Origin: Tetradesmus obliquus
Taxonomy: Eukaryota; Chlorophyta; Chlorophyceae; Sphaeropleales; Scenedesmaceae
Direction of reading: 5' to 3'
DNA length: 64,000 nucleotides
Assembly (NCBI GenBank): GCA_030272155.1
Contig: CP126205.1
Location: forward strand, 3,274,501 to 3,338,500
Each line of letters begins with the position of its first letter. Position 1 is the stretch's first letter. Both the position numbers and the translations under genes were made by a program. Under the pieces are notes generated by a model, which worked only from the letters and a program-made list of their open reading frames with translations, was not told the origin of the DNA and did no database searches. Of the stretch, positions 35,869 to 46,200 are shown one piece after another.

Positions 35869-35873
35869 TTACA
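35869..35873 (-). terminator. candidate poly(A) signal TGTAA (MGST3 gene)
   Basis: TTACA on the plus strand, about 275 bases past the stop at 36146. Confidence 0.5.
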
Positions 35874-35962
35874 CCGTGGCATCCAGCTTCAACTAGATTG
35901 CCACTGCTAAAACTGCTTGAGGTTCTGCAGCTGCTGCTGCTGGACTACAACCACCCTCCGCA

Positions 35963-36035
35963 AGCGAAGCCCGTCAACACGATTATGACTATGCGTGTTT
36001 GCCCAGCAATGGCGATGCCTGGCAGCCCAGTACAC
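35963..36035 (-). repeat. terminal-exon echo of the MGST3 gene
   Basis: A degenerate copy of the part of exon 4 coding for LPGIAIAG and TYVTMIVST lies in the 3' UTR, downstream of the stop. Confidence 0.65.
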
Positions 36036-36145
36036 AGACATTGCAGCAAGGCTCACTGCTCAGAAGCTCAAAATGATGTTTTATGTGAAGATGGACAGTC
36101 TGTATCCAAAACGATTCAGCAGCACTGCAGCTGCAGCTGCAGCTG

Positions 36146-36527
36146 CTACTGCCCCAGCAGGCCTTGCAGCAGCCCTGCCGCCTTCACTCCAGTGACCCCC
36201 GTGGACACAATCATGGTCACATAAGTCAGCCCCGCAATGGCAATGCCTGGCAGCCGCTTGTTGGGGTCACCCGTGCTGTAACCAAAGGTGTAGATGATGC
36301 GGCCAATGTTCCTGCAAGCAGGCGCACACGCCGTGATGTCATGACAGTCAGCAACACCGTGTCATGTTGCTTGCATTGAGAGATGATACTTACATGTGGG
36401 TCCTGGCAGCATCTTGCGTGGTTTGAGCCGCAACAGGTTGAACACATTGTCTGAGACCAGAAGAGGAGAGTGAGCACCATGAACACACAATGCATACCCT
36501 TTGGCATTGCTTTCTTGGTATGGTGCA

Positions 36528-36579
<52 letters not shown>

Positions 36580-37347
36580 ATATGTAGTGTGTTGATGTTT
36601 GGAGATGGTTCACTGTGCACTGTGGTGTCCAGGATGCGCTGTAGCACAGAAAGCCATGCTGTGGTGTACGGTGTTGTATCGTGCGTGCTGATACGTTCTG
36701 CTCTGCTTTGTGTTGTGCTGTGCTGTGCTGTGCTGTGCTGCGCTGTCCTGTGCTGCACTCCCTGCCAGCTCACCATATCATGCCAAGTGTTGCTGCATAC
36801 AGCGGGTGCTGCAGGCCCTGCACAGCAGATCAAACAACACTGTCTCAGCTACACGGGCACGGCAGAAGGTGGTTGCCTACACACACAAACCCAACACATA
36901 TCAACTTTAGAAATATGGGCAGCTGCCATTTGAAAATGGTGCTGTAGCGGCTGTGTGCTGCCTCACCAGCAGGCATTCCATTGCAAGCAGCGCTGGCAGC
37001 GTCTCCAGGGTGTTCTGGTGTGCGCGCTGCGTGCAGTTGAATGTCTGTGCCGCATCATCCTTGCCCTCGGCATACATCTGAGGGTATGGCACTGCAGCAG
37101 CAGCAGCAGCAGCAGCAGCGGCGGCGGCAGCAGCAGCAAGCAGCAGTGCAGCATCATTACAACGTGAACCATCTGCCGTGCCTAACCCGTGCCTGACTCA
37201 TGCCTGACATTGCTGCTGGGCCAGTCTGAGCAGGGACGATCAACTGCGTAAGCTGGTGCAACCGACAGCATGTCAAATACAAATCATTTGCAGTAAAGCA
37301 GCAATCCCACATGGACCAGCTATCCTTCGGCCACACCTGCCACCGCC

Positions 37348-37383
<36 letters not shown>

Positions 37384-37617
37384 CCTCATCCTACCTCCGT
37401 ACTCCCTCCTGGCAAGGCCCACTCTGATCGCCTGCCATTGGATCAGCGCAGCAGAGAATGCCACACTAGCAGCCACATATCCATACTCTGGGGTCACTGC
37501 GAAAGCCCTGGGGATCACATTTGCACCACGCCCAGCTGGTGCATGTGCAGGCTGCTTGTTGGGCCGGCGCAGCAGCGCACTGCTGCTGCTCCTGTTGCTG
37601 AGGCGTGCGCACTGCAT
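36146..37617 (-). CDS. MGST3: microsomal glutathione S-transferase 3 (MAPEG family)
   Basis: MAPEG enzymes are four-helix membrane proteins that conjugate glutathione or reduce lipid peroxides in ER or mitochondrial membranes. Four exons on the minus strand: 37617-37395, 37091-36967, 36817-36774, 36311-36146 (185 residues, near the 150-residue family size plus an N-terminal extension). TPEYGYVAASVAFS starts helix 1. VPYPQMYAEG and FNCTQRAHQNTLE are the MGST3 signature containing the glutathione-binding Arg/Asn/Glu. IGRIIYTFGYSTGDPNKR is the third-loop motif, followed by the last hydrophobic helix. The first 45 residues (to VIPRAFA) are Ser/Arg-rich. They may be a targeting peptide, or the true start may lie in an unseen short exon spliced at TTTCGCAG just before TPEYGY. 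The gene diverges from the oxygenase gene 498 bp away. Confidence 0.9.
36531..36579 (-). repeat. 16-unit trinucleotide tract in MGST3 intron 3
   Basis: CTG on the plus strand, so CAG in this transcript. It lies mid-intron, unlike the CTG-sense tracts found at acceptors. Confidence 0.9.
37095..37118 (-). repeat. (CTG)n, sense, before MGST3 exon 2 acceptor
   Basis: CAG run on the plus strand immediately 5' (in transcript sense) of the acceptor for exon 37091-36967. Confidence 0.88.
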
Positions 37618-38115
37618 GATCGGTTGTAAGAGAAGCGACTACTTTGTCTTTACAGTAGCTACCGTAAGGACAGATTTGTCTTAATTGCTGCTGCTGGTCT
37701 GTGGCTGTCAAAACAGCAGTACGCAGTTCAGCAGGAGGCTAACCAACTGCGGATCACGATAAGTAGCTCGATGATTTTGTCCGTGATGTTGATCGTGTTC
37801 ACGTGCTGTAAATCACCGAACTGAGCAAGCAGCTGTCATGTCGGGCGTCTGGCTACTACCTGGTAGGGCTTTGAAACCAGTTTGCCGATCATTAGCCAGC
37901 CGAACGCTGCGGCGCAAGAGTTGCGCATTGTTGAGACAAAGGGAACGTTTATCTTCAAAAGAGGAGACCGGCTTTACACCTGGCATAACAGGCGTTCCGA
38001 CACTGCAGTTTCTGCTGCTCACCCAGCACTGCCACAGCCACGGGCTTACTTGAGCAACTATCAAACCATGCCATCACACGTGCTTGCAAACTAGAATAGT
38101 AAGCTCTTATACGCC

Positions 38116-40355
38116 ATGCTTATGCCACTGAAGACGCATGCCATAGCCAGCCAGTGCTGGCATCAGCAGCTGAAGGTCACTTTGAATGTTGCACTGGACG
38201 GTTGCATAGTCCCAACACAATCTGGCGCAGCACGTGTCGACTACTCGCACCTAGTCGTTCTAGATAACTTTTTAGACGAGCCCACAAGGCAGCAGCTGCT
38301 GGATTACATCACTGAGCCTGGCTGGGCAAGCAGCAGCAGCACTCATGCAGACCCGCCACACAGCAAGTGGGAGCAAGCCACTTGTGATGCAGCAGATGCA
38401 GCAAGCAAGCCCAGGGCCCGGACATGGGGCCTCACAGCAGCAGTGCTGCAGAGATTTGCAGCTGAAGATGTTCCTGCAAAGCTGGAGGTGCAGTCGCGGC
38501 TATGTGCGCTGTATCCGGATGCGCTCATCACACACATGCCCTCAGAGCACATCCAGGCAGGCCTGTTGCAACAGCCGCCGCAGCAGCAGCAACCACAGCA
38601 GCAGCAGCAGCAGCAGCAACCATACCAGCAGCAGCAGCAGCAAGAGCAGCAGCAAGAGCAGCAACAGCAGCAACAGCAGCAGCATGGCCAGCAAGAGCAG
38701 CAGGAGGACGTTCCTCCAGCTAGCTGTGATGCCGCAGCCCCTGTCTCCGCAGACTGCTCCTGCTTCCTTGCAAATGCAGCAGTAGCCGGAGACTGCTACA
38801 GCTGGCACGTTGATGCTGACCCATCAACCTTTCCGCAGCCGTCTCCCTGGACAGATGCATTTGGCAGCTACTGCAACAGGGAGCCTGGAAAGCCCCTGCT
38901 GTTTTCGCTGCTGCTGTATCTGGATGGGGAGTGGCCACTGGGAAATGATGCGGAGACGCTGTTTCTAGACATGAGTGACACAGGAGTGTTTGTGCGGCCC
39001 AAGCGTGGCAGGGCGGTGTTGATGGACCAAGATGTGGTGCACAGGTGAGTGCTGTGCAGCTGCGTATTAGGTGTTAGTGCAGGCTGTTGATAGGGGTGGA
39101 CCTGTTAGTGCAGGCTGTTGATAGGGGTGGACCTGTTAGTGCAGGCTGTTGATAGGGGTGGACCTGTTAGTGCAGGCTGTTGATAGGGGTGGACCTGTTA
39201 GTGCAGGCTGTTGATAGGGGTGGACCTGTTAGTGCAGGCTGTTGATGGGGGTGGACCTGTTAGTGCAGGCTGTTGATAGGGGTGGACCTGTTAGTGCAGG
39301 CTGTTGATGGGGGTGGACCTGTTAGTGCAGGCTGTTGATAGGGGTGGACCTGTTAGTGCAGGCTGTTGATAGGGGTGGACCTGTTAGTGCAGGCTGTTGA
39401 TGGGGGTGGACCTGTTAGTGCAGGCTGTTGATGGGGGTGGACCTGTTAGTGCAGGCTGTTGATGGGGGTGGACCTGTTAGTGCAGGCTGTTGATGGGGGT
39501 GGACCTGAATGGTGCAGGCTGTTGATAGGGGTGGACCTGTTAGTGCAGGCTGTTGATAGGGGTGGACCTGTTAGTGCAGGCTGTTGATGGGGGTGGACCT
39601 GTTAGTGCAGGCTGTTGATAGGGGTGGACCTGAATGGTGCAGGCTGTTGATGGGGGTGGACCTGAATGGTGTGTGCCTCAAGTGCTGCGACTGGTGATGC
39701 TGCTTGTGGTATGTGCTGGCTGGTGTCTTGTCACATACAGGTTGCCGATGCAGCGACAGCCTTGTACTATCACTGGCGACGCTTTCCTGCAAGCATTGGC
39801 AGCTTCAGCCTCCCATTCGAGCGCTTAGTCAACAGCTCAACTGCAAGCATTGGACAACTTCTTAACTGCAAGCATTAATCAAGTGCAGCCTTAAAGAGTG
39901 CTTGGTCAACAGCTATGGAGGGCATGTGACACTGCTCCTTTTACCCCTGCCTGCTGCCTGCCATCCTGCGCTGTGTAATCACATTCTATGCGGCACACTG
40001 TTACATGTGTCCATGCGTAACATTTGCAAATAACAGGCTGTCAGCGCCGTCACATGCAGCTGGCAGGCCGCGCTACAGCCTTGTGTGGAAGCTGGTTATG
40101 TTGCCCAAACAGCCTGGCAGCAGCTGCAGCCTGGCGCGGCCCGAGTGGGGGCCACCGACCTACTTTGGTTCTGCAGCTCATGTGCGCGCAGCGGCAGCAG
40201 CGGCGGCGGCAGCAGCAGCGGCGAAGAGTGTACCTAGGGCAACAGCAGGCGCAGAAGTCACAGTAGCAGAAGGAGCGAGGGGAGCAAAGCTGGATAGTGT
40301 GAGGCAGCAAGGTGTTGGCCAGAAACGGCCAGCAACAGAGGAGAAGGTTGAGTAG
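38116..40355 (+). CDS. 2-oxoglutarate/Fe(II)-dependent oxygenase (prolyl-4-hydroxylase-like fold)
   Basis: Two exons, 38116-39044 and 40037-40355, give 415 residues. The domain opens with VVLDNFLDEPTRQQLLDYI, typical of P4H/AlkB-like 2OG oxygenases. The metal triad is H231 and D233 in WHVDAD with the distal H309 in DVVHR; the 2OG-binding Arg is probably R322 in RPRYSLVWKLV. A poly-Gln tract (about residues 153-197) separates the N-terminal region from the catalytic core. The C-terminus is Ala-rich, then charged. Substrate (protein Pro, nucleic acid or small molecule) cannot be told from sequence. The single intron falls between the distal His and the Arg and carries a 31-bp minisatellite. The N-terminus is uncertain: in-frame ATGs exist at 38116 and 38122, and an upstream exon could exist. 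A TGTAA lies at 40480. Confidence 0.82.
39069..39670 (+). repeat. 31-bp minisatellite, about 19 units
   Basis: Unit GTTAGTGCAGGCTGTTGATA plus GGGGTGGACCT, head to tail, in the only intron of the oxygenase gene. Variants are GATAGGGG versus GATGGGGG, and three units with GAATG in place of GTTAG. Confidence 0.97.
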
Positions 40356-40479
40356 CAACGTCTCTTTCGACTTCTTTACAGTAGGCTGTCTCTGGTTTGG
40401 GATGTGATGCAGGCGTCAGTCGATTGTGCTTTTGTGCAGCTGCATTGTTAGCATGTTGTGTGGCAATTGGGCATCAACG

Positions 40480-40484
40480 TGTAA
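40480..40484 (+). terminator. candidate poly(A) signal TGTAA (oxygenase gene)
   Basis: 125 bases after the stop codon. Confidence 0.5.
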
Positions 40485-41438
40485 ACTTGATGGTATTGCA
40501 GCAGCAGAAGGACCACAGCAGCAACACTGCTGTGCGGAGTCCTTGAATGTACTCAAAGTATCTTTGAGCTTTGAGCAGCGACCTGTTGACAATGTTTGTG
40601 CTGTGGGCAGCCAGGCTTTGCCATTGCTGGGCTCACACACAGCCGTGATAAATCAGTCGGGGTTCACGAGCAAGGATTGGGCCTAATCCAGCAGCAGCAG
40701 CAGAACTTCAGGCAGCTTCAGTACTGACAAGTTAAGCGAAGCTGGGTGCTATAATACAAGCTCAGCTTGAACAGGCTGTTCAACAGCAAGTTGCTGGCAT
40801 AAGCAACCAGCAGCACTGCTGAGCAGGCCGCCCTGTGCTATACCATGGCCATTTGTGAGCGTTGGTTGGTGTGCTTGCTACGGATTTGGTTGCTTGCAGG
40901 CCTGGCACGCATGCAGGTGCAGCTGCAAATGTACTGTGTTGTAGATGAAGCAGAGGCCAGCCCTGTGCAGCACAGTGTACTGCAGCACTGCTGGCAGGCA
41001 TGGCTGCATAGGCGCAAGCACCATGGCTGCACAATGACTCTTGGGTCGCAGGCGACACCGTGATTGTCATCAACTTCGTGCTGTCGTGTTTAAAGCAGCA
41101 GCACTTGTTTCCCGCCCAGTGTCTGCTTCAATGCATGGTGCTGTGGTTACAGACAACTGCAGCACGTGTTCGCTGCTTTTTGCCTGCTTCACTTGCAGTC
41201 AACGCAAGCATCACGTTTTTTGGGTTACTTGTATCGCATGTTGAGGTCGTGTACGGCTGCCACGTCAGGGCACCGGCACTTCACATGTGCTTCTCGCCTC
41301 GAAACATGACTCGACAAGCATCTTAAAGGTCTAAACTTCTTTATTATATCACAGTGTTTTATTACAATGCATCACAGCCCCAAATGTGTTACTCAGAAGT
41401 GGTTAGGGCTTGGTTACGCAAGGCATCTTCGGCGCCCC

Positions 41439-41445
41439 TATAAAA
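41439..41445 (+). promoter_or_regulatory. TATA box of copy B
   Basis: TATAAAA, 102 bases before the ATG, in the same context as copy A. Confidence 0.7.
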
Positions 41446-41546
41446 GGCGGCACATTTTCCGCAACTTCACCGACCGTACCAGTGACCCACTTGTACAACT
41501 GGCGCTACAAAGAGACCTCTCAACACCTCAAGTAACTTTTTCAACA

Positions 41547-42307
41547 ATGGCCCCCAAGTCTACATTGCCCATGACCCAGTTGGTGCTGTTGGCCGCATTT
41601 GCGTGCATGCTTTCTTGCGTTTCCGTGACTTGTGCGTCTATTGTCATTGGCATGTTTCTTGTCGCTGCGTGCACCATGCTGCCTGTCTTTTGCGTTGTGT
41701 TGTGCTTTTACTGCTGCATCTGCTGCTGGACTTGCTTTTCAAGCTACATCTTTCACAGGCTGTTCAGCAGGCTGCTGTTCTACCTTGCTGCACGGACAGT
41801 TGCTAAACAGGCCCCAGCAACCAAGCGTGAGGCGTCCAGCAAGGCTGCTCCTCCTCTGGCTAACAAGCCTGCAGCTGCTGCCTTCTCCACTGTGGTTGCA
41901 GCTATCGAGCGCACCATTGCTGCTGCCGAGGACATCTTCCAGCTGCCTGCTGCTGTGCTGCAGATGAATGCTGCTGACCACTCTGCTACGCTTGCAGCGC
42001 CCGCGCTGCAGCCAATGCCAGCCGCCCCCGCCTGACACCTGAGGAGCGTGCAGCACTGCTGGCCTGCAGCCGTGCCGACGCCTCTGCTCCTGTGTCCAGG
42101 CTGGGTGCGGCTGAGGCTGAGACGGGTGCCACAGCAGAGCAGCGCATTGAAAAGGCACGGCGCTTTGCAGCTGAGCAGGCAGCACAGCAGTGTGATGTAA
42201 TCGAGCAGCAGCTGCTGGACATGTCATTTGAGGATGCATTTGCACTCATAATTGCCGAGCACCCAGAGCTGGCACCAAAGTTTAAACAAACAAACAAACA
42301 AAAATAA
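41547..42307 (+). pseudogene. frameshifted copy B of the cysteine-rich membrane protein
   Basis: The ORF begins MAPKSTLPMTQ and matches copy A (34346-35080) closely through both hydrophobic segments and the VVAAIERTIAAAEDIFQLP helix. Near 41993-42002 it has two extra bases relative to copy A (GCTTGCAGCGCCC against GCTTGCCACCC). The frame then runs to a TGA at 42033-42035. The old reading frame continues in another phase to 42307 with the helical C-terminus (LTPEERAALLA, MSFEDAFALIIAEHPELAPK) well preserved, so the break is recent, or the truncated 163-residue protein is still made. Copy B's C-terminus differs by a Lys/Gln-rich tail from an A-rich run. Confidence 0.75.
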
Positions 42308-42335
42308 TAAAAGCGCCAATTGGCAGCTGGGCCAA

Positions 42336-42401
42336 TGCCTCGTAGTTTAGTTGGCAAAACACCCGCTTGCAGGAGTCGCTGGTTCAAACCCAGCCGGGGC
42401 A
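42336..42401 (+). pseudogene. tRNA-like element, copy B
   Basis: 66 bases, with acceptor pairing TGCCTCG/CGGGGCA, D-arm GTTT/AAAC and a perfect T-arm GCTGG-TTCAAAC-CCAGC. It has the same shortened anticodon arm as copy A. A and B boxes are intact, so RNA polymerase III transcription is conceivable. Confidence 0.68.
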
Positions 42402-42974
42402 AACAACACCACACAACAGCAGCTGCATGCTGCCACCGCAGGACTTGCTGTGCACACGCATGCCAACAGGCCACTGACTGTTTGCTGAACCTGCAGGTAC
42501 TATCATCAATGTCTCCTGACCTCAAGCAAGCCTTGCCAACGGCTACCGCTGTGTGGTGGCGTGTCAAGGTGCGCAGCAGCGGCGGCCTGGAAATTGCGTA
42601 TAAACCTCAGCACCTTGTCACCATGCTATGTGCTGATGGAGTTGCAGATAGGCTGTGTGTTGATGAATGGGCAGATGATGGGTGCAAGGTAGAGCATCTA
42701 GTTGAGGGCATGTACACGCAAAGTTCAGTGATGCGCAGGCTGTTGGCAGCCCTGGCAGTGTTGGTGCAAAGGCGTGCGGACCAAACAGTGGTGTTCATGT
42801 GTGAGCAGTGCTGCCGGCGTGTTAAACCATTGGCAATGGTGCGTTGGTTTGTGGCATGTATATTGATACTGCATCACTGCTGCGTGTGCCATCAATACAT
42901 TGGAGCGGTTGCAGCAGCTTTTAGAAGGCAATCGGCAGCATCTGGACGCCAGTCAAGCCATACAGTCATCCGCG

Positions 42975-42979
42975 TTACA
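42975..42979 (-). terminator. candidate poly(A) signal TGTAA (MFS gene)
   Basis: First minus-strand TGTAA after the transporter stop codon. Confidence 0.5.
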
Positions 42980-43267
42980 GAAAGCCAAGCTGCACACATG
43001 AGTCTCACCCCTCAGGGGTGGGCTGAGGCTCAGCCAGGCTGTGTTGCAGAAGGCTGAGCTGCAAAAGCTCCACTCAACTCTCGTTCCTCAACCAGCTGTT
43101 CTAACACCAGGCGGCCTCCCCACACACTGCCAGCTCCCACATGGCAGCACTGCTGCAACAGCGCCATTGCCCCCCCTGCTGCCTCACAGCCTTCTGAATG
43201 CCTTCTGCTGCTGCTAGCCTGCTGCCAGTCGACTGGATGGTGCCGAACATCTGCTAGGCTGCTGCCG

Positions 43268-46200
43268 CTAGCGCAGTGGCGCGGTCATGGTGCTGCGCAG
43301 CAACGTGCTGTGGTCGTCATCTCCAGCTGCCTCCCAATCGTGCAGCTCCACTTCACTCACAACAGCAGCAGCAGCAGCAGCAGGTGCGTGGCTCGGCACC
43401 AGCGCAAAAGCCGCATGCTCGGCGCTGGGCAGCTGCTCTGCTAGCACGACAGGGTCGCCTGTGCAGCTGCTGCGCCGCTTGTCTCTGTTGCAGCAGATGG
43501 CAGCAGCATGCCATGGCCAGTGGGGTCAGTTTTGAAGCATGCAGAAAGATTGCATGGAAGGCATGTGTTGGACTTCAGGTCAAAGCAAGCTGCATGTTCT
43601 AATCTGAAGGGGTTGGATTGCAGGACTCTATCAGCATCAGCACACACGAGTAGGCCTCCTCGTGTGCCCTGGGTTACCACATCACAAATTCACAACAGCT
43701 GGGCTTGTGCCACTCCTGCCTTGCTGCACCCCACGCCCTGGCATCACACGCTGTTCCCACCCACCCACATCTCTGACGACAGCAGTGCTCACAGCTATAC
43801 ACAATGGGGCATATGCAGGCAGGCAGACAGGCAGGCACACAGCCAACAACATGCAATCATCTCAACATTGTAACATGCTGTGCCCACACACCTGGGGTAG
43901 GTGCAGTGCAGGAAACTGTACACGAGCACACAGAGCGTCCAGGGCACTGTGGTGAACAGGGTCAGGGCATCACCCAGCGCTCTGGCCTTGTGCAAGTCTG
44001 GCTGGTGGCGCCTGCTTGTGTGGGAGCTAAGGCTGCTGCAGCCTGCAGGGTAGGCAGGCAGGTTTCAATAGAGGAGACAAGCAGGGCAATGCAGGAAGTG
44101 TACAGGAAGGCATGCAGGCAGGCAAATGCAGCAGCAGTGTATGGTTGGTCCGCCATATCACCAGCTGCAGCAGAACAGGGGCACTGCGCAGAGCTGCCAG
44201 GCAGGTGAATCCTCAACAGCATCGGAAGAGCGCACAGCAAGCAAGAGCAGGCCTGCTGCTGCTCATGTGGTACACGCCTGCACTTGAGCACACTGATGCA
44301 GCGCCCTGTTGTACTAGGCTGACAAGAATGCTGATGTTAATGGCATACACTACACCGCAGGCTGCCCCCATGCTATTCACAACATGCCGCCACACAACAT
44401 CACAACATGCCGCCCGCACCAGCTGCAGACGCTGCCGCCCCTGAGAACCCAAACAGCCGCTGGGCAGCCACGCCAACCATGGGCGCACCCAGCGCACTCA
44501 ACACGCCCTGCAGCATCACAGCAGAAATGCAGAATGAGGCGCAACATCCTGTTCAGCTCGGTTCCATTCGAGTTGGCGCCTGTCTGGCTTATGTGCACTG
44601 ACCGCACTAAGCACGCCCTGCGTCAGCGAAACAGCCAAGCAGCATAAGGAGCAACGGTGACGCTGTGCTTATGCGCACCCAAGCACACCGTGCAGCAGCA
44701 TGACATGCAAGCAGCATGTGCAGGCAGAGTAATGACTGGCTAGGTTGAGTACAGTGCACTCAGCATGCCCTGCAGCCGTCAACCATACAGCGACATGGGC
44801 AAGTGCCAGCTAGCTGCCTCACCTCCAGGCAGCGGTCAAATGCATACACCAACGTGCGCAGGTGCGGCGGCACAATCTCCGCAAAGATTGGGTTGTTACA
44901 CGCCGTGGCCGCCCAGCTGATCAGCACGCCAGTCACCGCCAGCAGCCCCACGTAGCAGCCCACCACCCAGCCGCCGCTGCCCAGCGGCAAACCTTGGAAG
45001 ATCAGTGCAAACATTGGAACGCCGATCCCCACACTGAACTGGCAGGCTGTGATTCTGCCGTGATCTGGGAAGCGCTTTGCGGCCCAATCGCCCACTGCTC
45101 CGCCGAGCAGTGCACCCAGGGCATCAGCTGCGGAGAAAGCAGCCATGGCTGCTGAGGCTGCAAAGTCGCTCCAGCCTTGCAGCTGCAGGAAGAGCGTGGT
45201 GAAGGCGAATGCAGACCAGGGCATGGAGCCAAGGAAACCCTGCAGACAATAAGACAGTGTAATTGAGGGGAACTTCAGATTGTAATGGGCGAGGTTTTGC
45301 AGCTGCAGGAAGAGGGTGGTGTGCGCAAAGGCAGACCAGGGCATGGAGCCCAGGAAACCCTGCAGGCAGCAGACAAGGTAACATGTCCAATGATCAATGC
45401 TTGCATGACACAACATCAGTGACTGCTTGCGAAACCTGAAATGTAGTATTTTGACACATCCGAGTGCAGTGGGCAAAGCTCACCCCGCACCAGCAAGAAA
45501 CCAAGTCAATCCTCACCTGCACTACCACCACGATGAAGCTTGGGGTGCTCAGCACCACCCACACCTCAGCAGCAAGCGGCGAGCGCAGCGCAGCACGCCC
45601 AGCAGCCATCCAGCCACGCCAGCCACCACCGCCGCCGCTGCTGCTGCTGCTGCCAGCTGCGTCACCGCTGCTGCCGACACCCCTGTACAACCCCCACAGC
45701 AAGCTGCCAATTCCCAGGCCCTTGGCTCCTCTACTGCTGCTGCTGGTTGTTGCTGCTGTTGTCGCGCTGTATCTCAGCGTGGTGCTTTGCTGCTGGAAAT
45801 GCGGGTGCAGCTGCCAGCTGCCGCGGTCGCAGCGGGGGTCACGGGCCAGCAGCCACATTGCAAGCCCAGTCACTGCAGATACTGCTGCCACTGATAGAAA
45901 GGCGAAGCGCCAGCCTTGCATGCCAACGATGGTCAGGCCGGCTATGTTGGTGGCGTACACGCTGCTGAGCATGGCCCCCATGTTGCCTGCAGGGCAGCGC
46001 GGCAGTGTGAATACACCAGTTTGTGAATAGATGATGACGTTGGTCGCGTACAACTTGCTGAGCGTCGTGCCCATGTTGCCTGCAGGGCAGCAGCGCGGAG
46101 TGAATGCAACATGCCTTTCAACAGACAGCAACTACCTGTCACTGCTAGTTCCACCTTGGTCAATGCACACCTAGCAGGCAGCGGCTAGTGTAGCAGCGAC

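Larger units (their letters stand above)
41300..42530 (+). repeat. right arm of the 1.25-kb inverted repeat
   Basis: Partner of 34040-35340 in opposite orientation. It contains promoter, ORF and tRNA-like element in the same order. Confidence 0.88.

Noticed and set aside
36420-36450. Possible extra MGST3 exon reading NVFNLLRLKPRKML on the minus strand
   Set aside because: Exon 3 (36817-36774) joins directly to exon 4 in phase and gives the expected IWNIGRIIY. Including this piece would break the family alignment.
39069-39670. Regular repeat array considered as CRISPR
   Set aside because: Units are contiguous 31-bp repeats without spacers, inside a eukaryotic intron: a minisatellite.
42320-43057. 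245-codon plus-strand ORF beginning in the tRNA-like element
   Set aside because: Part of it looked protein-like, but it starts inside a tRNA-like sequence and contains the MFS gene's antisense poly(A) site. No family was recognised, so it was left out.
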